This document shows positions 6,866-13,461 of a stretch of DNA of 14,793 nucleotides, in pieces. The notes under the pieces are model-generated. The model did no database searches and had not been told where the DNA came from. It worked only from the letters and a program-made list of their open reading frames with translations. Every line of letters begins with the position of its first letter. Position 1 is the stretch's first letter. The stretch is from positions 1 through 14,793 of the forward strand of contig CALCRR010000309.1 in assembly GCA_937894495.1 (NCBI GenBank), read 5' to 3'. Origin of the DNA: an uncultured Ruminococcus sp. (lineage in GTDB: Bacteria > Bacillota > Clostridia > Oscillospirales > Ruminococcaceae). Made by a program: the position numbers and the translations under genes.

Positions 6866-7621
6866 TCACACTAATACTTCTTTGTTGTTAAGGCTGATAT
6901 CCGACCTGTTCACATATATGCAGAACACAGTGCAAACAGCGGCTAAGATGACTGACATCATTATTACAGCCGTTGCAACACTCTGTCTGCCCTCGGCAGC
7001 ATTGAAAACTATTGCCATAGGATCGAGCGATTTGATGATACCGTTCTCAAAACCGTATCTTGCGGCTATGACAAATGCGTAATGGGCCGCAGCCCCCACG
7101 GATAATCCGATAGTGCTCCCGAACAGTGCAGAAAACAGATTTGTTGTGATGATAAGTATCCAGATGTACAGTATCACAAGTACAGCTATCCAAATGATCT
7201 TTCCTGTATCTTCGGGGCGCTTTATGACGCCCATTTTTGCTGTCATATACCATACAACGCCTAAATTTATAAGGGCGGTCACAGCACTCTGACAGAACAC
7301 ACGAACAGCGTTCTTGACGAACCATTTTGTCCTCTTGTTCTCACGGATAAAAACGTAGATATCGCTGACGTTCAGGTTGTCCGACATGGTGTGCCCGAAC
7401 ATAAAAAGATAGACCACACAGACCGTCAGGGTGTAGAGCATAAATTCAAGGCTCGCATCACGCAGAGCAGTGAAACCGAATGCATTGCCGAGAAATAAAC
7501 GATCAAAGCTTTCATCATACTCTCCCATACCACGCTCGGCAAGGACATTAAAGAAGCTTCGCCCATTGAAGATAAATGTCAACGGGATGATCGAGGCTAT
7601 TATCAAAAGCATTTTCTTCAT
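6866..7621 (-). CDS. ABC-2 type permease subunit
   Basis: The 251-residue integral membrane protein has about six hydrophobic segments: near residues 3-19, 60-80, 108-128, 143-166, 170-195 and 212-238. A large extracytoplasmic loop lies between the first two, which is usual for ABC-2 type exporter subunits. The start is supported by GAGGGGTGA just upstream, and 11 bases separate it from the stop of the other permease. It probably forms a heterodimeric channel with the 7633-8523 product, driven by the 6218-6853 ATPase. Sequence similarity to named exporters is too weak for me to assign a substrate. Confidence 0.85.
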   Translation of the reverse strand: MKKMLLIIASIIPLTFIFNGRSFFNVLAERGMGEYDESFDRLFLGNAFGFTALRDASLEFMLYTLTVCVVYLFMFGHTMSDNLNVSDIYVFIRENKRTKWFVKNAVRVFCQSAVTALINLGVVWYMTAKMGVIKRPEDTGKIIWIAVLVILYIWILIITTNLFSALFGSTIGLSVGAAAHYAFVIAARYGFENGIIKSLDPMAIVFNAAEGRQSVATAVIMMSVILAAVCTVFCIYVNRSDISLNNKEVLV

Positions 7622-7632
7622 TATTTCACCCC

Positions 7633-8523
7633 TCAGATATAGTCTTTTCTGCCGCAGAAAAGCAGCAGTGCCGAGCAGATAATTATGATCGCACCCAAAG
7701 CAGCGAAAAAAGCCCCGTAGTTCATGCCCGTCCTGCCGTCGCAGTAATAGTATGTGACATACTTAAACGGATCAAGGGCGGTGTACTTTTTGCCCGGTTC
7801 GTCATTCAGACTGTAGTTTTCAAGAAAGCGCATCATGTTCAGTATCAGGAAGCCTGCACCGAAGGCAAGCACCTTGTTTTTTCTGCAAAACACCGAGGAA
7901 GCAAGGGCAAGCACTCCGAACACCCCCGACATAACAGATAACATCAGCGCATGGAGTGCTGAGTACAGAAACGGTGAAGCCGCCAGCAGTTCACCGAAAG
8001 GAGCGTTGGGATAGTCTGTTGCACGCATGACACCGAAACCGTTAAAGCGCCAGTTGGGATTGAACAGATTTGCACCCATAGAATCATCAAAGACGAGGTA
8101 GTTCAGGAGATCGTTTATCATCAGTGGGATAAAGATTATCAAGAACGAGCCGATAAAAGCCGCCATGACCTTTGAGATGATATACCTGCGCTTTCCGCAT
8201 TTGGCGCAGAGCAGGGTGTCTGTATTCGCCGCCTTGTCGGTGAGTATCGAAAATGAAAATGGCAGGGCGCACAGGAAGGGAAACAGCAGCTCAAGATACC
8301 CCAGCAGCCCCGAGGGAATGCAGAGGATAAAAGCTTCAAATGAGCTTATTACTGATGAGGGGTCGTTCCCGGGAAAGCCGTCGCCCTCCATGCGAAAGGC
8401 GGTGATGCCATAGGCGTTTATCACCACTTCTGCAAGACAGATTAGCATCATAGCCGTAAAGCCGAACTTAAATCCCTTTTTGTTCAGCATTATTTTAGTT
8501 TGGGTAAGTATGGTCCTAATCAT
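7633..8523 (-). CDS. ABC-2 type permease subunit
   Basis: The 296-residue integral membrane protein has about six hydrophobic segments: near residues 19-38, 64-92, 117-142, 188-212, 216-234 and 271-290. Extracytoplasmic loops lie after the first and third segments. The stretch around residues 96-115, with CAKCGKRRYIISK, is a cytoplasmic loop of the kind ABC-2 permeases use to contact their ATPase; its CxxC pair is unusual but I see no zinc-site partner. GGAG before the ATG supports the start. It is the first gene of the permease-ATPase set and is separated from the upstream secreted-protein gene by an inverted repeat at 8548-8580. Confidence 0.85.
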   Translation of the reverse strand: MIRTILTQTKIMLNKKGFKFGFTAMMLICLAEVVINAYGITAFRMEGDGFPGNDPSSVISSFEAFILCIPSGLLGYLELLFPFLCALPFSFSILTDKAANTDTLLCAKCGKRRYIISKVMAAFIGSFLIIFIPLMINDLLNYLVFDDSMGANLFNPNWRFNGFGVMRATDYPNAPFGELLAASPFLYSALHALMLSVMSGVFGVLALASSVFCRKNKVLAFGAGFLILNMMRFLENYSLNDEPGKKYTALDPFKYVTYYYCDGRTGMNYGAFFAALGAIIIICSALLLFCGRKDYI

Positions 8524-8547
8524 TTACTTTTCTCCATTGGTTAGTTA

Positions 8548-8580
8548 AATCAGAGGAGAAGTGTTTCTCCTCCTCTGATT
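8548..8580 (-). terminator. Inverted repeat between secreted-protein and transporter genes (attenuator candidate)
   Basis: AATCAGAGGAG (8548-8558) is an exact inverse of CTCCTCTGATT (8570-8580), giving an 11-bp stem. There is no T-run on either side, so it would be a weak or rho-dependent terminator, or a stabiliser of the secreted-protein mRNA. Partial termination here would make the secreted protein more abundant than the transporter. Confidence 0.55.
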
Positions 8581-8597
8581 ATTCTAATAACTATGTA

Positions 8598-8999
8598 TCA
8601 CAAAAACCTAAATTCGCCAGTTACTTTGCACTTACAACCTGAAGTTTTATTCATTACATATCCATAATAAGTTTTTTTGCCTCTACACATTGAGGAATCA
8701 AACGAGTATAACTGGTTAGTGTAATACACATCAACATAGTCAGAATAGTTCCCCGTCTCAACTTTAAATTTTGGCGTCCCTTTGCTGTAACCACTTACAC
8801 TTGCAATTGATGTAGTCCATACGCCATATGCGTAATCAATTGAATAGTTTGATGTGGTGGTAATATGATTATAGCTGTCAGAATGAGCAAGCTTATTACT
8901 AAACGTAGCAGTACCATATGCACTAGCACCAATACTCATCATACTTACCGCCATCATAACTGCAGCACCCATAGCTGCAATTCTCTTTTTAAGTTTCAT
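8598..8999 (-). CDS. Small secreted protein, unknown family
   Basis: The 133-residue precursor has a classic signal peptide: basic MKLKKR, a hydrophobic core, and cleavage expected after ASA at about residue 27. This leaves about 106 residues rich in Ser, Thr and Tyr, with a beta-strand character. The mature part ends with three cysteines (SSMCRGKK and SGCKCKVTGEFRFL), which could give a disulfide. There is no membrane anchor or sortase motif. AAGGAGGG lies just before the ATG. It follows another secreted-protein gene and precedes the ABC transporter genes, so it may be a bacteriocin-like or envelope-active product. Its end vaguely recalls lactococcin-972-type proteins but lacks their overall pattern, so I do not assign it. 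Confidence 0.8.
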   Translation of the reverse strand: MKLKKRIAAMGAAVMMAVSMMSIGASAYGTATFSNKLAHSDSYNHITTTSNYSIDYAYGVWTTSIASVSGYSKGTPKFKVETGNYSDYVDVYYTNQLYSFDSSMCRGKKTYYGYVMNKTSGCKCKVTGEFRFL

Positions 9000-9203
9000 A
9001 TTGAAACCCTCCTTTTATAATTGCTGCATAACAGATTATGTCTGTAAATGCATTCGATCCCTGATAAATCAGTATTTTTCAATTCTGTCCAAAAACGGCA
9101 AACCAAATCACAACCCATTACTTGGCTGCGCCAAGTATACAGTACTGTATACTTTCAAATCATATATGTCACCACATTCCTTTCTGCATAAAGCGTTTTC
9201 AAT
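9000..9203 (-). promoter_or_regulatory. Intergenic region with palindrome and small hairpin between secreted-protein genes
   Basis: A 22-bp perfect palindrome spans 9133-9154, with core GTATACAGTACTGTATAC at 9135-9152. It abuts and shares bases with a hairpin CTTGGC-TGC-GCCAAG (9121-9135). A smaller hairpin ACAGA-TTATG-TCTGT is at 9031-9045, inside the leader of the 8598-8999 gene. The palindrome has the symmetry of a repressor operator. The GC hairpin could terminate the upstream secreted-protein transcript. No clear sigma-A promoter was found. Confidence 0.45.
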
Positions 9204-9632
9204 TCAGCATGAAGCTGTTCTACTGTAAACTGTTATCGTCTCATAATTATTGCCGCTGTAGACCTTTGCAACTGTTTTAAGACGATATGTGCCGCTGCTT
9301 AATGACGATTTTGAAGTGGTGTATATTGCATACCATGTATTAAACGTTTTGCTCCAGCTTGTCACATAAGTCCATGAATTTCCATTTTTCTTCTGTAACG
9401 TTTGCGTAATAACAACCTTTGTAGCTAAACTTGAATCTCCTCGTACTACACTTTTGCATGTAGCCGTATGATTTGATATTGACAGATCAGATGATATTTT
9501 ATTTGTATACAGATAGTCTTCAGTGATCTCAATAACTACGGGCGTTTCCTCCTCCGGATCGGCAAAAGCGGTAGTACTCATTCCTAATGTCATAACAAAC
9601 GACAACATAATAGCAATTATTCGTCTCATCAT
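9204..9632 (-). CDS. Small secreted protein, DUF6147-like
   Basis: The 142-residue precursor has a signal peptide ending TAFA, with cleavage expected after about residue 24, followed by an acidic linker (DPEEE). The mature part is a beta-rich domain with the pattern SISNHTATCKS, then TLQKKNGNSWTYVTSW, then SSGTYRLKTVAKVY. It resembles the DUF6147 secreted family as I remember it. One cysteine sits near residue 59 and another is the last residue, as expected for a disulfide closing a small sandwich. Two start codons are in tandem (9632 and 9629); the AAGGGGGG ribosome site favours the second. The gene directly follows the sigma/anti-sigma pair and precedes a second secreted gene. Function is unknown. 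Confidence 0.78.
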   Translation of the reverse strand: MMRRIIAIMLSFVMTLGMSTTAFADPEEETPVVIEITEDYLYTNKISSDLSISNHTATCKSVVRGDSSLATKVVITQTLQKKNGNSWTYVTSWSKTFNTWYAIYTTSKSSLSSGTYRLKTVAKVYSGNNYETITVYSRTASC

Positions 9633-9692
9633 TATCCCCCCTTAAATAAAAATAGAGTGCAGAGCGGATATAATTAACCCTCTCTACACTAT

Positions 9693-9716
9693 GACGACAC
9701 ATATTGTCAATTTGTT
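9693..9716 (-). promoter_or_regulatory. Candidate ECF-sigma promoter before the first secreted-protein gene
   Basis: Reading the minus strand, AAC (9714-9716) is followed after 17 bases by CGTC (9693-9696), the arrangement of ECF-type -35/-10 elements. A TTGACA at 9705-9710 overlaps it but lacks a good -10 box at 17-18 bases. Either could serve. The ECF reading is attractive because an ECF sigma gene lies just upstream. Confidence 0.35.
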
Positions 9717-9719
9717 AGG

Positions 9720-10406
9720 TTAAGATTTTATTTTTGTAGATTTGCACAATTTCAGAATAAAATCTTTATCTAAATTGCTTGCAATTTCAAAAATGTACCT
9801 TCCATTATCCCATATATATGTTATTTCATTTTCGTTTGTGATAACCATATAATGTTCGCCGTCGCTGTCCATATATTCATTAAATTCACTGCGTTCATTA
9901 TCATAGGTTTGTTCATATGCCGTCTTTGTATATTGAGTAAAGAAAACGTATTCATCATTTCTGAAATATGAAGTATCAATAGAATTATCTGTTTTCCCTT
10001 TGTCCATTTCTTCAAAGCCATCGGGCAGCTCGGATATAAAGTATTCTTCTTCAATAGTTGTGGGATAACCCTTGTCTGTTCCGCTCTCTGTTGTTACTAC
10101 ACTATGATCGGAGAAGATATTGGAAATAAAATCGAAGAACGCTTCTCGAATTGCCTTAACACTTAATGCCGAAGCAGACATAACAATAAACGCAACAATT
10201 ATGCAGGCTGCCCTGCGTCCTGTTGAACTTATCAGTTTAAAATATGGTTTTCGCTGACGTTTAATAAGCTTTGCCATTTTCTTGTTATGCTTATTGCCAA
10301 AAATGTGTTCGCATCCGTATCTTTCTTCAAGGGAACTCATATAGTCTTCAAATTCATCGTCATATGTTTCCTCAAGCGCCTGTAGAAATATATCATTGAA
10401 TTCCAT
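9720..10406 (-). CDS. Membrane anti-sigma factor with DUF4367-like extracytoplasmic domain
   Basis: The 228-residue single-pass protein has an acidic cytoplasmic N-terminus (residues 1-45), then a basic patch, then one membrane segment at about 66-85. The C-terminal half is an extracytoplasmic domain whose end, with ITYIWDNGRYIFEIASNL, fits the DUF4367 pattern found on many Firmicutes anti-sigma factors. It should hold the ECF sigma factor inactive at the membrane until a signal is sensed outside. The ATG overlaps the sigma stop (TAATG), and its AGGAGG ribosome site lies within the last sigma codons, so the two are translationally coupled. The N-terminus lacks a zinc-binding anti-sigma motif. 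Confidence 0.82.
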   Translation of the reverse strand: MEFNDIFLQALEETYDDEFEDYMSSLEERYGCEHIFGNKHNKKMAKLIKRQRKPYFKLISSTGRRAACIIVAFIVMSASALSVKAIREAFFDFISNIFSDHSVVTTESGTDKGYPTTIEEEYFISELPDGFEEMDKGKTDNSIDTSYFRNDEYVFFTQYTKTAYEQTYDNERSEFNEYMDSDGEHYMVITNENEITYIWDNGRYIFEIASNLDKDFILKLCKSTKIKS

Positions 10407-10936
10407 TATGAGTCCTCCTTTCCTAACAGCTTTTTCAATTTTTCTCTGGCAGTAAACACTCTTACTCTTGCTGCGCCTTGACTTATACCGAGTATTTTGG
10501 AAATCTCTTTATAATTAAGATTTAATATGCACCTTAAATACAGTATATCCTTATCAGTCTGACTAAGCTGACTAATGCAAGATCTCCACGCAATAATATC
10601 AAATTCCGAATAACTGTCTGCCAAATAATAATTCTCATCATTATATTCTTCGGTGTTCAGATTGATTTTTTCTTTCTTCATAGTATCCTTAGCTGTGTTT
10701 CTAATACTTATGACGATATATTTGAGCTGTTTGTTAGGCTCTAAATTGTTAACAATCTGAAAATTTCTCGCTATTGATAAAAACGCTTCCGATACACATT
10801 CCTCTGCAAGTGAATTGTTATTCAAGCAGTCCATTGCAACGAGATATGCCTTGTTCTTGTATTTGTTATACAGCTTTTCAAAAGCCTTTTTATCCTCCTC
10901 ATCATCGATGAGTTCCATATATATCATCGGTATCAT
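10406..10936 (-). CDS. ECF-type RNA polymerase sigma factor
   Basis: This 176-residue sigma-70 family protein has only regions 2 and 4. Region 2 spans about residues 12-85, with AFEKLYNKYKNKAYLVA and later SEAFLSIARNF. Region 4 spans about 118-170, with the helix-turn-helix NYKEISKILGISQGAARVRV that contacts the -35 element. I chose ATG 10936 (GGGGAAG upstream) over an in-frame start at 11011, which would place the N-terminus inside the promoter. Transcription probably starts from the sigma-A promoter at 10971-10999. The partner anti-sigma gene overlaps its stop. Its target genes are likely the downstream secreted and transporter genes, which is inference from position and a candidate ECF promoter. 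Confidence 0.9.
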   Translation of the reverse strand: MIPMIYMELIDDEEDKKAFEKLYNKYKNKAYLVAMDCLNNNSLAEECVSEAFLSIARNFQIVNNLEPNKQLKYIVISIRNTAKDTMKKEKINLNTEEYNDENYYLADSYSEFDIIAWRSCISQLSQTDKDILYLRCILNLNYKEISKILGISQGAARVRVFTAREKLKKLLGKEDS

Positions 10937-10970
10937 AGGTGTCACTTCCCCGACATTTATTTTACCTGTG

Positions 10971-10999
10971 ATTATAACACAAATCGCAGTAAAATACAA
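10971..10999 (-). promoter_or_regulatory. Sigma-A promoter of the ECF sigma operon
   Basis: On the minus strand TTGTAT (10994-10999) and a perfect TATAAT (10971-10976) are 17 bases apart, with a TG one base further from the -10. It lies 35 bases before the ECF sigma start codon. Confidence 0.75.
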
Positions 11000-11048
11000 G
11001 TATCCCGGCACAAGCGGTCATTTTTTAGCCCCAAATAGTAAACACAGC

Positions 11049-11846
11049 TCAATTCGTCATATCCTCCACTGCCCACCAAGCCTCTCTGAACTTTCGGAGG
11101 TCACTGAAATGCCAGTACCAATAATAAAGCAGTTCCATAGCCTCATGCTTCTGCTTCTTGACAGCGTCCTGAGTCATAAGCTCAAAGTTGGCAATATCCT
11201 CTATCGTCATCTCCTCATAGCCGTAAGCCCCGAAGAAACTGCTGATTATCTGCTGCTGTTTGGGCGACAGCTTGTCAAACAATAGCTTCAGCCTTTCCGT
11301 ACATATCTTCACATAAGCGGCATGATTGGGCTGTGATTCTTTTGAAACAAGCTTCGGATTTTCAAGATACTCTTCACCGTATTCATCGTTAAGCGTAAGC
11401 ATAATACTCTCCGTCTTAAACGAAAACCGAAGATACCTTGCCACAAGCTGTTTGCTTATGCCAAGCTCATTTGCGATGCTTTCATCAGTCATTCCGTCCC
11501 TATGCATTTTTCTGCATTTGCTTATCATTAGCATATCCTTATGCGCTATCGCAACAGGCGTTATGAACTGCTCAACGTGCCGTATCACTGCATACTTTAG
11601 ATACGGATAAATATACGATGTAAGGCTGCCCTTGTTCGGGTCATAACTGCGCTTGTAAACAAGCTCTATAAGCTCCACCGAACCCACCTGAAACAGCTCG
11701 TCCTCCAGTTCCTCATTGCTTATCCCAAACTTTTTCATAACGTCCTTGACAATAGACTTAATAAATATATCAAGCTGTAGGTACAATTCATTAAGCGCAG
11801 TCTTGTCGCCGTTTTCAAAACGCAAAACTAATTCTTCATTGGTCAT
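11049..11846 (-). CDS. Sigma-70 family sigma factor with regions 2, 3 and 4
   Basis: This 265-residue protein is larger than ECF factors. Region 2 is at about residues 25-95 and includes DELFQVGSVELIELVYKR followed by a Y-x-x-x-x-G-S-L-T-S-Y-I core-binding pattern. A region 3-like helix-turn-helix (DESIANELGISKQLVARYL) is at about 118-140. Region 4 near 195-245 contains LSPKQQQIISSFF and a second HTH (TIEDIANFELMTQDAVKKQ). It is therefore a group-3-like alternative sigma factor. It starts 11 bases inside the end of the DUF6076-type gene, so the two are translationally linked. Its targets are unknown; carriage on an accessory segment suggests it serves the element or a developmental programme. 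Confidence 0.85.
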   Translation of the reverse strand: MTNEELVLRFENGDKTALNELYLQLDIFIKSIVKDVMKKFGISNEELEDELFQVGSVELIELVYKRSYDPNKGSLTSYIYPYLKYAVIRHVEQFITPVAIAHKDMLMISKCRKMHRDGMTDESIANELGISKQLVARYLRFSFKTESIMLTLNDEYGEEYLENPKLVSKESQPNHAAYVKICTERLKLLFDKLSPKQQQIISSFFGAYGYEEMTIEDIANFELMTQDAVKKQKHEAMELLYYWYWHFSDLRKFREAWWAVEDMTN

Positions 11847-13032
11847 TCTTTTTACCGGGTCGTCCTTTCTTTGGCGGTGTGAGCCCGCACAGCTTGTATA
11901 GGCTTGCAGAGCTTAGCTGCTGTTCAAACTCCTCATTCGTAAATTTGGGAGAGGTCATAGCTGTGTGGTAAAGCTCCTCTGCTTTGGCTGAAAGTGTTCG
12001 TTTTTCATCTTCTGTAACAGCCCCACGCTGACAGCTCTTTGTAAGCCTTGCAATGCACCTCTGATAGCTCTGATATTTTGGGTTGTCAGCATTTTTCTCC
12101 TTTGGCTTTTTCTTTGCAAAGGCTATTTGGTTGCACGTTCTGTTTGGATTTTCGGGCGAGGGCATATCGCAATACTTGGTCTTGTAGCCGCCTTTTACAA
12201 TGAAAAATCTGTTGCAGTTGAGACACCTTCGTATCTGATGCCCGACCATCAGTCCCTTGAAAAAATCGACTTTGAGCAACGATTGCAGCCGTTTAGCGTG
12301 ATAATACTCGGCTATAATATACTCTCCGCTGCCCATTGCTGTTTCTACCGGGATAAGGTTCATATCAAGATTGTCTGTAAAGCTATAGCTCATATATGGA
12401 TCATTCATAGGGTTTGCGATCTTCTTGTGCGCATTTGGCGCAGTGATAAAATCATAGTAGGCCGCCGCATAGTTTTCGGGGTCACACTTTTTGAGGTGCA
12501 TAATGTTGTCTGTAACAAAATAATAAATGGTCTTGTTTAAATTATAAATGTCATTGATTATGGGATCAAGAATATGTGCTGTTTCAACATATCCTTTCCA
12601 CGTTTCGGGAGTGAGCATATCACCTGTAATGTTTTTGAACTGTTCAAGAATTTTTACATAATTAGGGTCTGCAAGGACTTGAAATATCTTATGCCGCAAA
12701 AGCATACCGCACAGCTTCAGTAGAATATCATTTAGATTTTGCCACTCCTCTTTGCCGGGCGGGGTGTATTCAAGCTCCGGTTCATCAGGCAGGTTGTCAG
12801 CGTCAAATTCAGCTTCGTCCCAATTGCCTACCATATCCATAGCCCATTGCGCTGACTTTTCATTGTACTCTTTATCAAGAACCTGCTTGGCAGACTGATA
12901 CAGATCGTAGATCTCCTCATACTCCTTTGGTGTTATGTTCATACAAGTCGCAGAAAGCTCGCCCAGCATAAATTTCTGACCGTTGACCTCTATCATATCA
13001 CCCTTGACCCAGAACACACAATCTGAAAACAT
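11836..13032 (-). CDS. DUF6076-type protein with four-cysteine zinc cluster
   Basis: This 398-residue cytoplasmic protein has an acidic, mostly helical N-terminal two thirds and a C-terminal zinc cluster: Cys270, Cys273, Cys288 and Cys300, in the arrangement RCLNCNRFF...YCD...RTC. That is a CGNR/treble-clef-like nucleic-acid-binding layout. The C-terminal tail is basic (PPKKGRPGKKNDQ). It resembles the DUF6076 family by this pattern, which has no known function. GGGAGGTG five bases before the ATG fixes the start, and a promoter is at 13062-13091. Its end overlaps a sigma-70 gene by 11 bases, so it may modulate or anti-regulate that sigma factor, or bind nucleic acid itself. Family call is moderately sure; role is open. 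Confidence 0.75.
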   Translation of the reverse strand: MFSDCVFWVKGDMIEVNGQKFMLGELSATCMNITPKEYEEIYDLYQSAKQVLDKEYNEKSAQWAMDMVGNWDEAEFDADNLPDEPELEYTPPGKEEWQNLNDILLKLCGMLLRHKIFQVLADPNYVKILEQFKNITGDMLTPETWKGYVETAHILDPIINDIYNLNKTIYYFVTDNIMHLKKCDPENYAAAYYDFITAPNAHKKIANPMNDPYMSYSFTDNLDMNLIPVETAMGSGEYIIAEYYHAKRLQSLLKVDFFKGLMVGHQIRRCLNCNRFFIVKGGYKTKYCDMPSPENPNRTCNQIAFAKKKPKEKNADNPKYQSYQRCIARLTKSCQRGAVTEDEKRTLSAKAEELYHTAMTSPKFTNEEFEQQLSSASLYKLCGLTPPKKGRPGKKNDQ

Positions 13033-13061
13033 AATGCACCTCCCGAAACCTATTTCTAAAC

Positions 13062-13091
13062 ATTATATCATACTCCACGCCACCAAATCAA
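13062..13091 (-). promoter_or_regulatory. Sigma-A promoter of the DUF6076/sigma operon
   Basis: On the minus strand TTGATT (13086-13091) and TATAAT (13062-13067) are 18 bases apart, with a TG just before the -10 box. It precedes the 13032 start by about 30 bases. Confidence 0.7.
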
Positions 13092-13104
13092 TAGACTAAA
13101 TGTA

Positions 13105-13137
13105 AAATGTCCTGCAAGTTAAAAATTAAATGTCCTG
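13105..13137. repeat. Direct repeat AAATGTCCTG, two copies
   Basis: AAATGTCCTG occurs at 13105-13114 and at 13128-13137, 23 bases apart start to start. The paired short repeats are of a kind seen at the ends of some insertion sequences, but no transposase lies next to them here. It could be a solo remnant or a protein-binding pair. Confidence 0.4.
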
Positions 13138-13186
13138 TGATTTTATACCTTTTTTCAAGATCGGAACATATATATAGTGGAAGGCA

Positions 13187-13224
13187 AAATTGCCCCGAGC
13201 GCAGCCATGCGTTCGGGGCAATTT
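13187..13224. repeat. 17-bp perfect-type hairpin in divergent intergenic region
   Basis: Bases 13187-13203 pair with 13208-13224 at all 17 positions, with one G-T pair and a GCCA loop. The stem contains a TGCCCCGA block. Both neighbouring genes run away from it, so it does not end a known gene. It may be an origin, a leader structure of the helicase mRNA, or a small-RNA terminator. Confidence 0.65.
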
Positions 13225-13256
13225 CTAGTCTTACACTGCATACAAGCTGTTAAAAG

Positions 13257-13281
13257 CCCCGCAAACACGTTGTCTGCGGGG
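13257..13281. repeat. Second GC-rich hairpin upstream of the helicase gene
   Basis: CCCCGCA (13257-13263) pairs with TGCGGGG (13275-13281), and ACA/TGT inside extends the stem after one mismatch. It stands between the 17-bp hairpin and the GTAATRCG repeats. Confidence 0.55.
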
Positions 13282-13436
13282 TAATACGCTTCGCAAAACT
13301 GTTCTTACGGCAGTTTATAACCGCCGCCACTGTAATACGCTTTGTAGGTCACAGTAATGCGAATGTATTGCGGTGCAAAGTGTTTTAAATACCCGAAAAC
13401 ATTTGCTCACAGCGTTCTTGTAATGCAGTAATACGA
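13281..13436 (+). repeat. Iteron-like direct repeats GTAATRCG
   Basis: GTAATACGC or close variants occur in the same direction at 13281, 13332, 13354, 13420 and 13428, with a more diverged copy GTATTGCGG at 13365. The last two are adjacent. Short same-strand repeats just before a replication-type gene fit iterons or operator sites. The irregular spacing lowers confidence. Confidence 0.45.
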
Positions 13437-13461
13437 AAAGAAAAAATAGGAGGTCGATAAT

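Noticed and set aside
8598..8999. Assignment to the lactococcin-972 bacteriocin family
   Set aside because: Only general features agree (signal peptide, beta-rich, near an ABC pump); the residue pattern and the associated large permease of that family are missing.
12127..12540. 137-codon plus-strand frame in the DUF6076-type gene
   Set aside because: Antisense to the better supported gene with zinc cluster, ribosome site and promoter.
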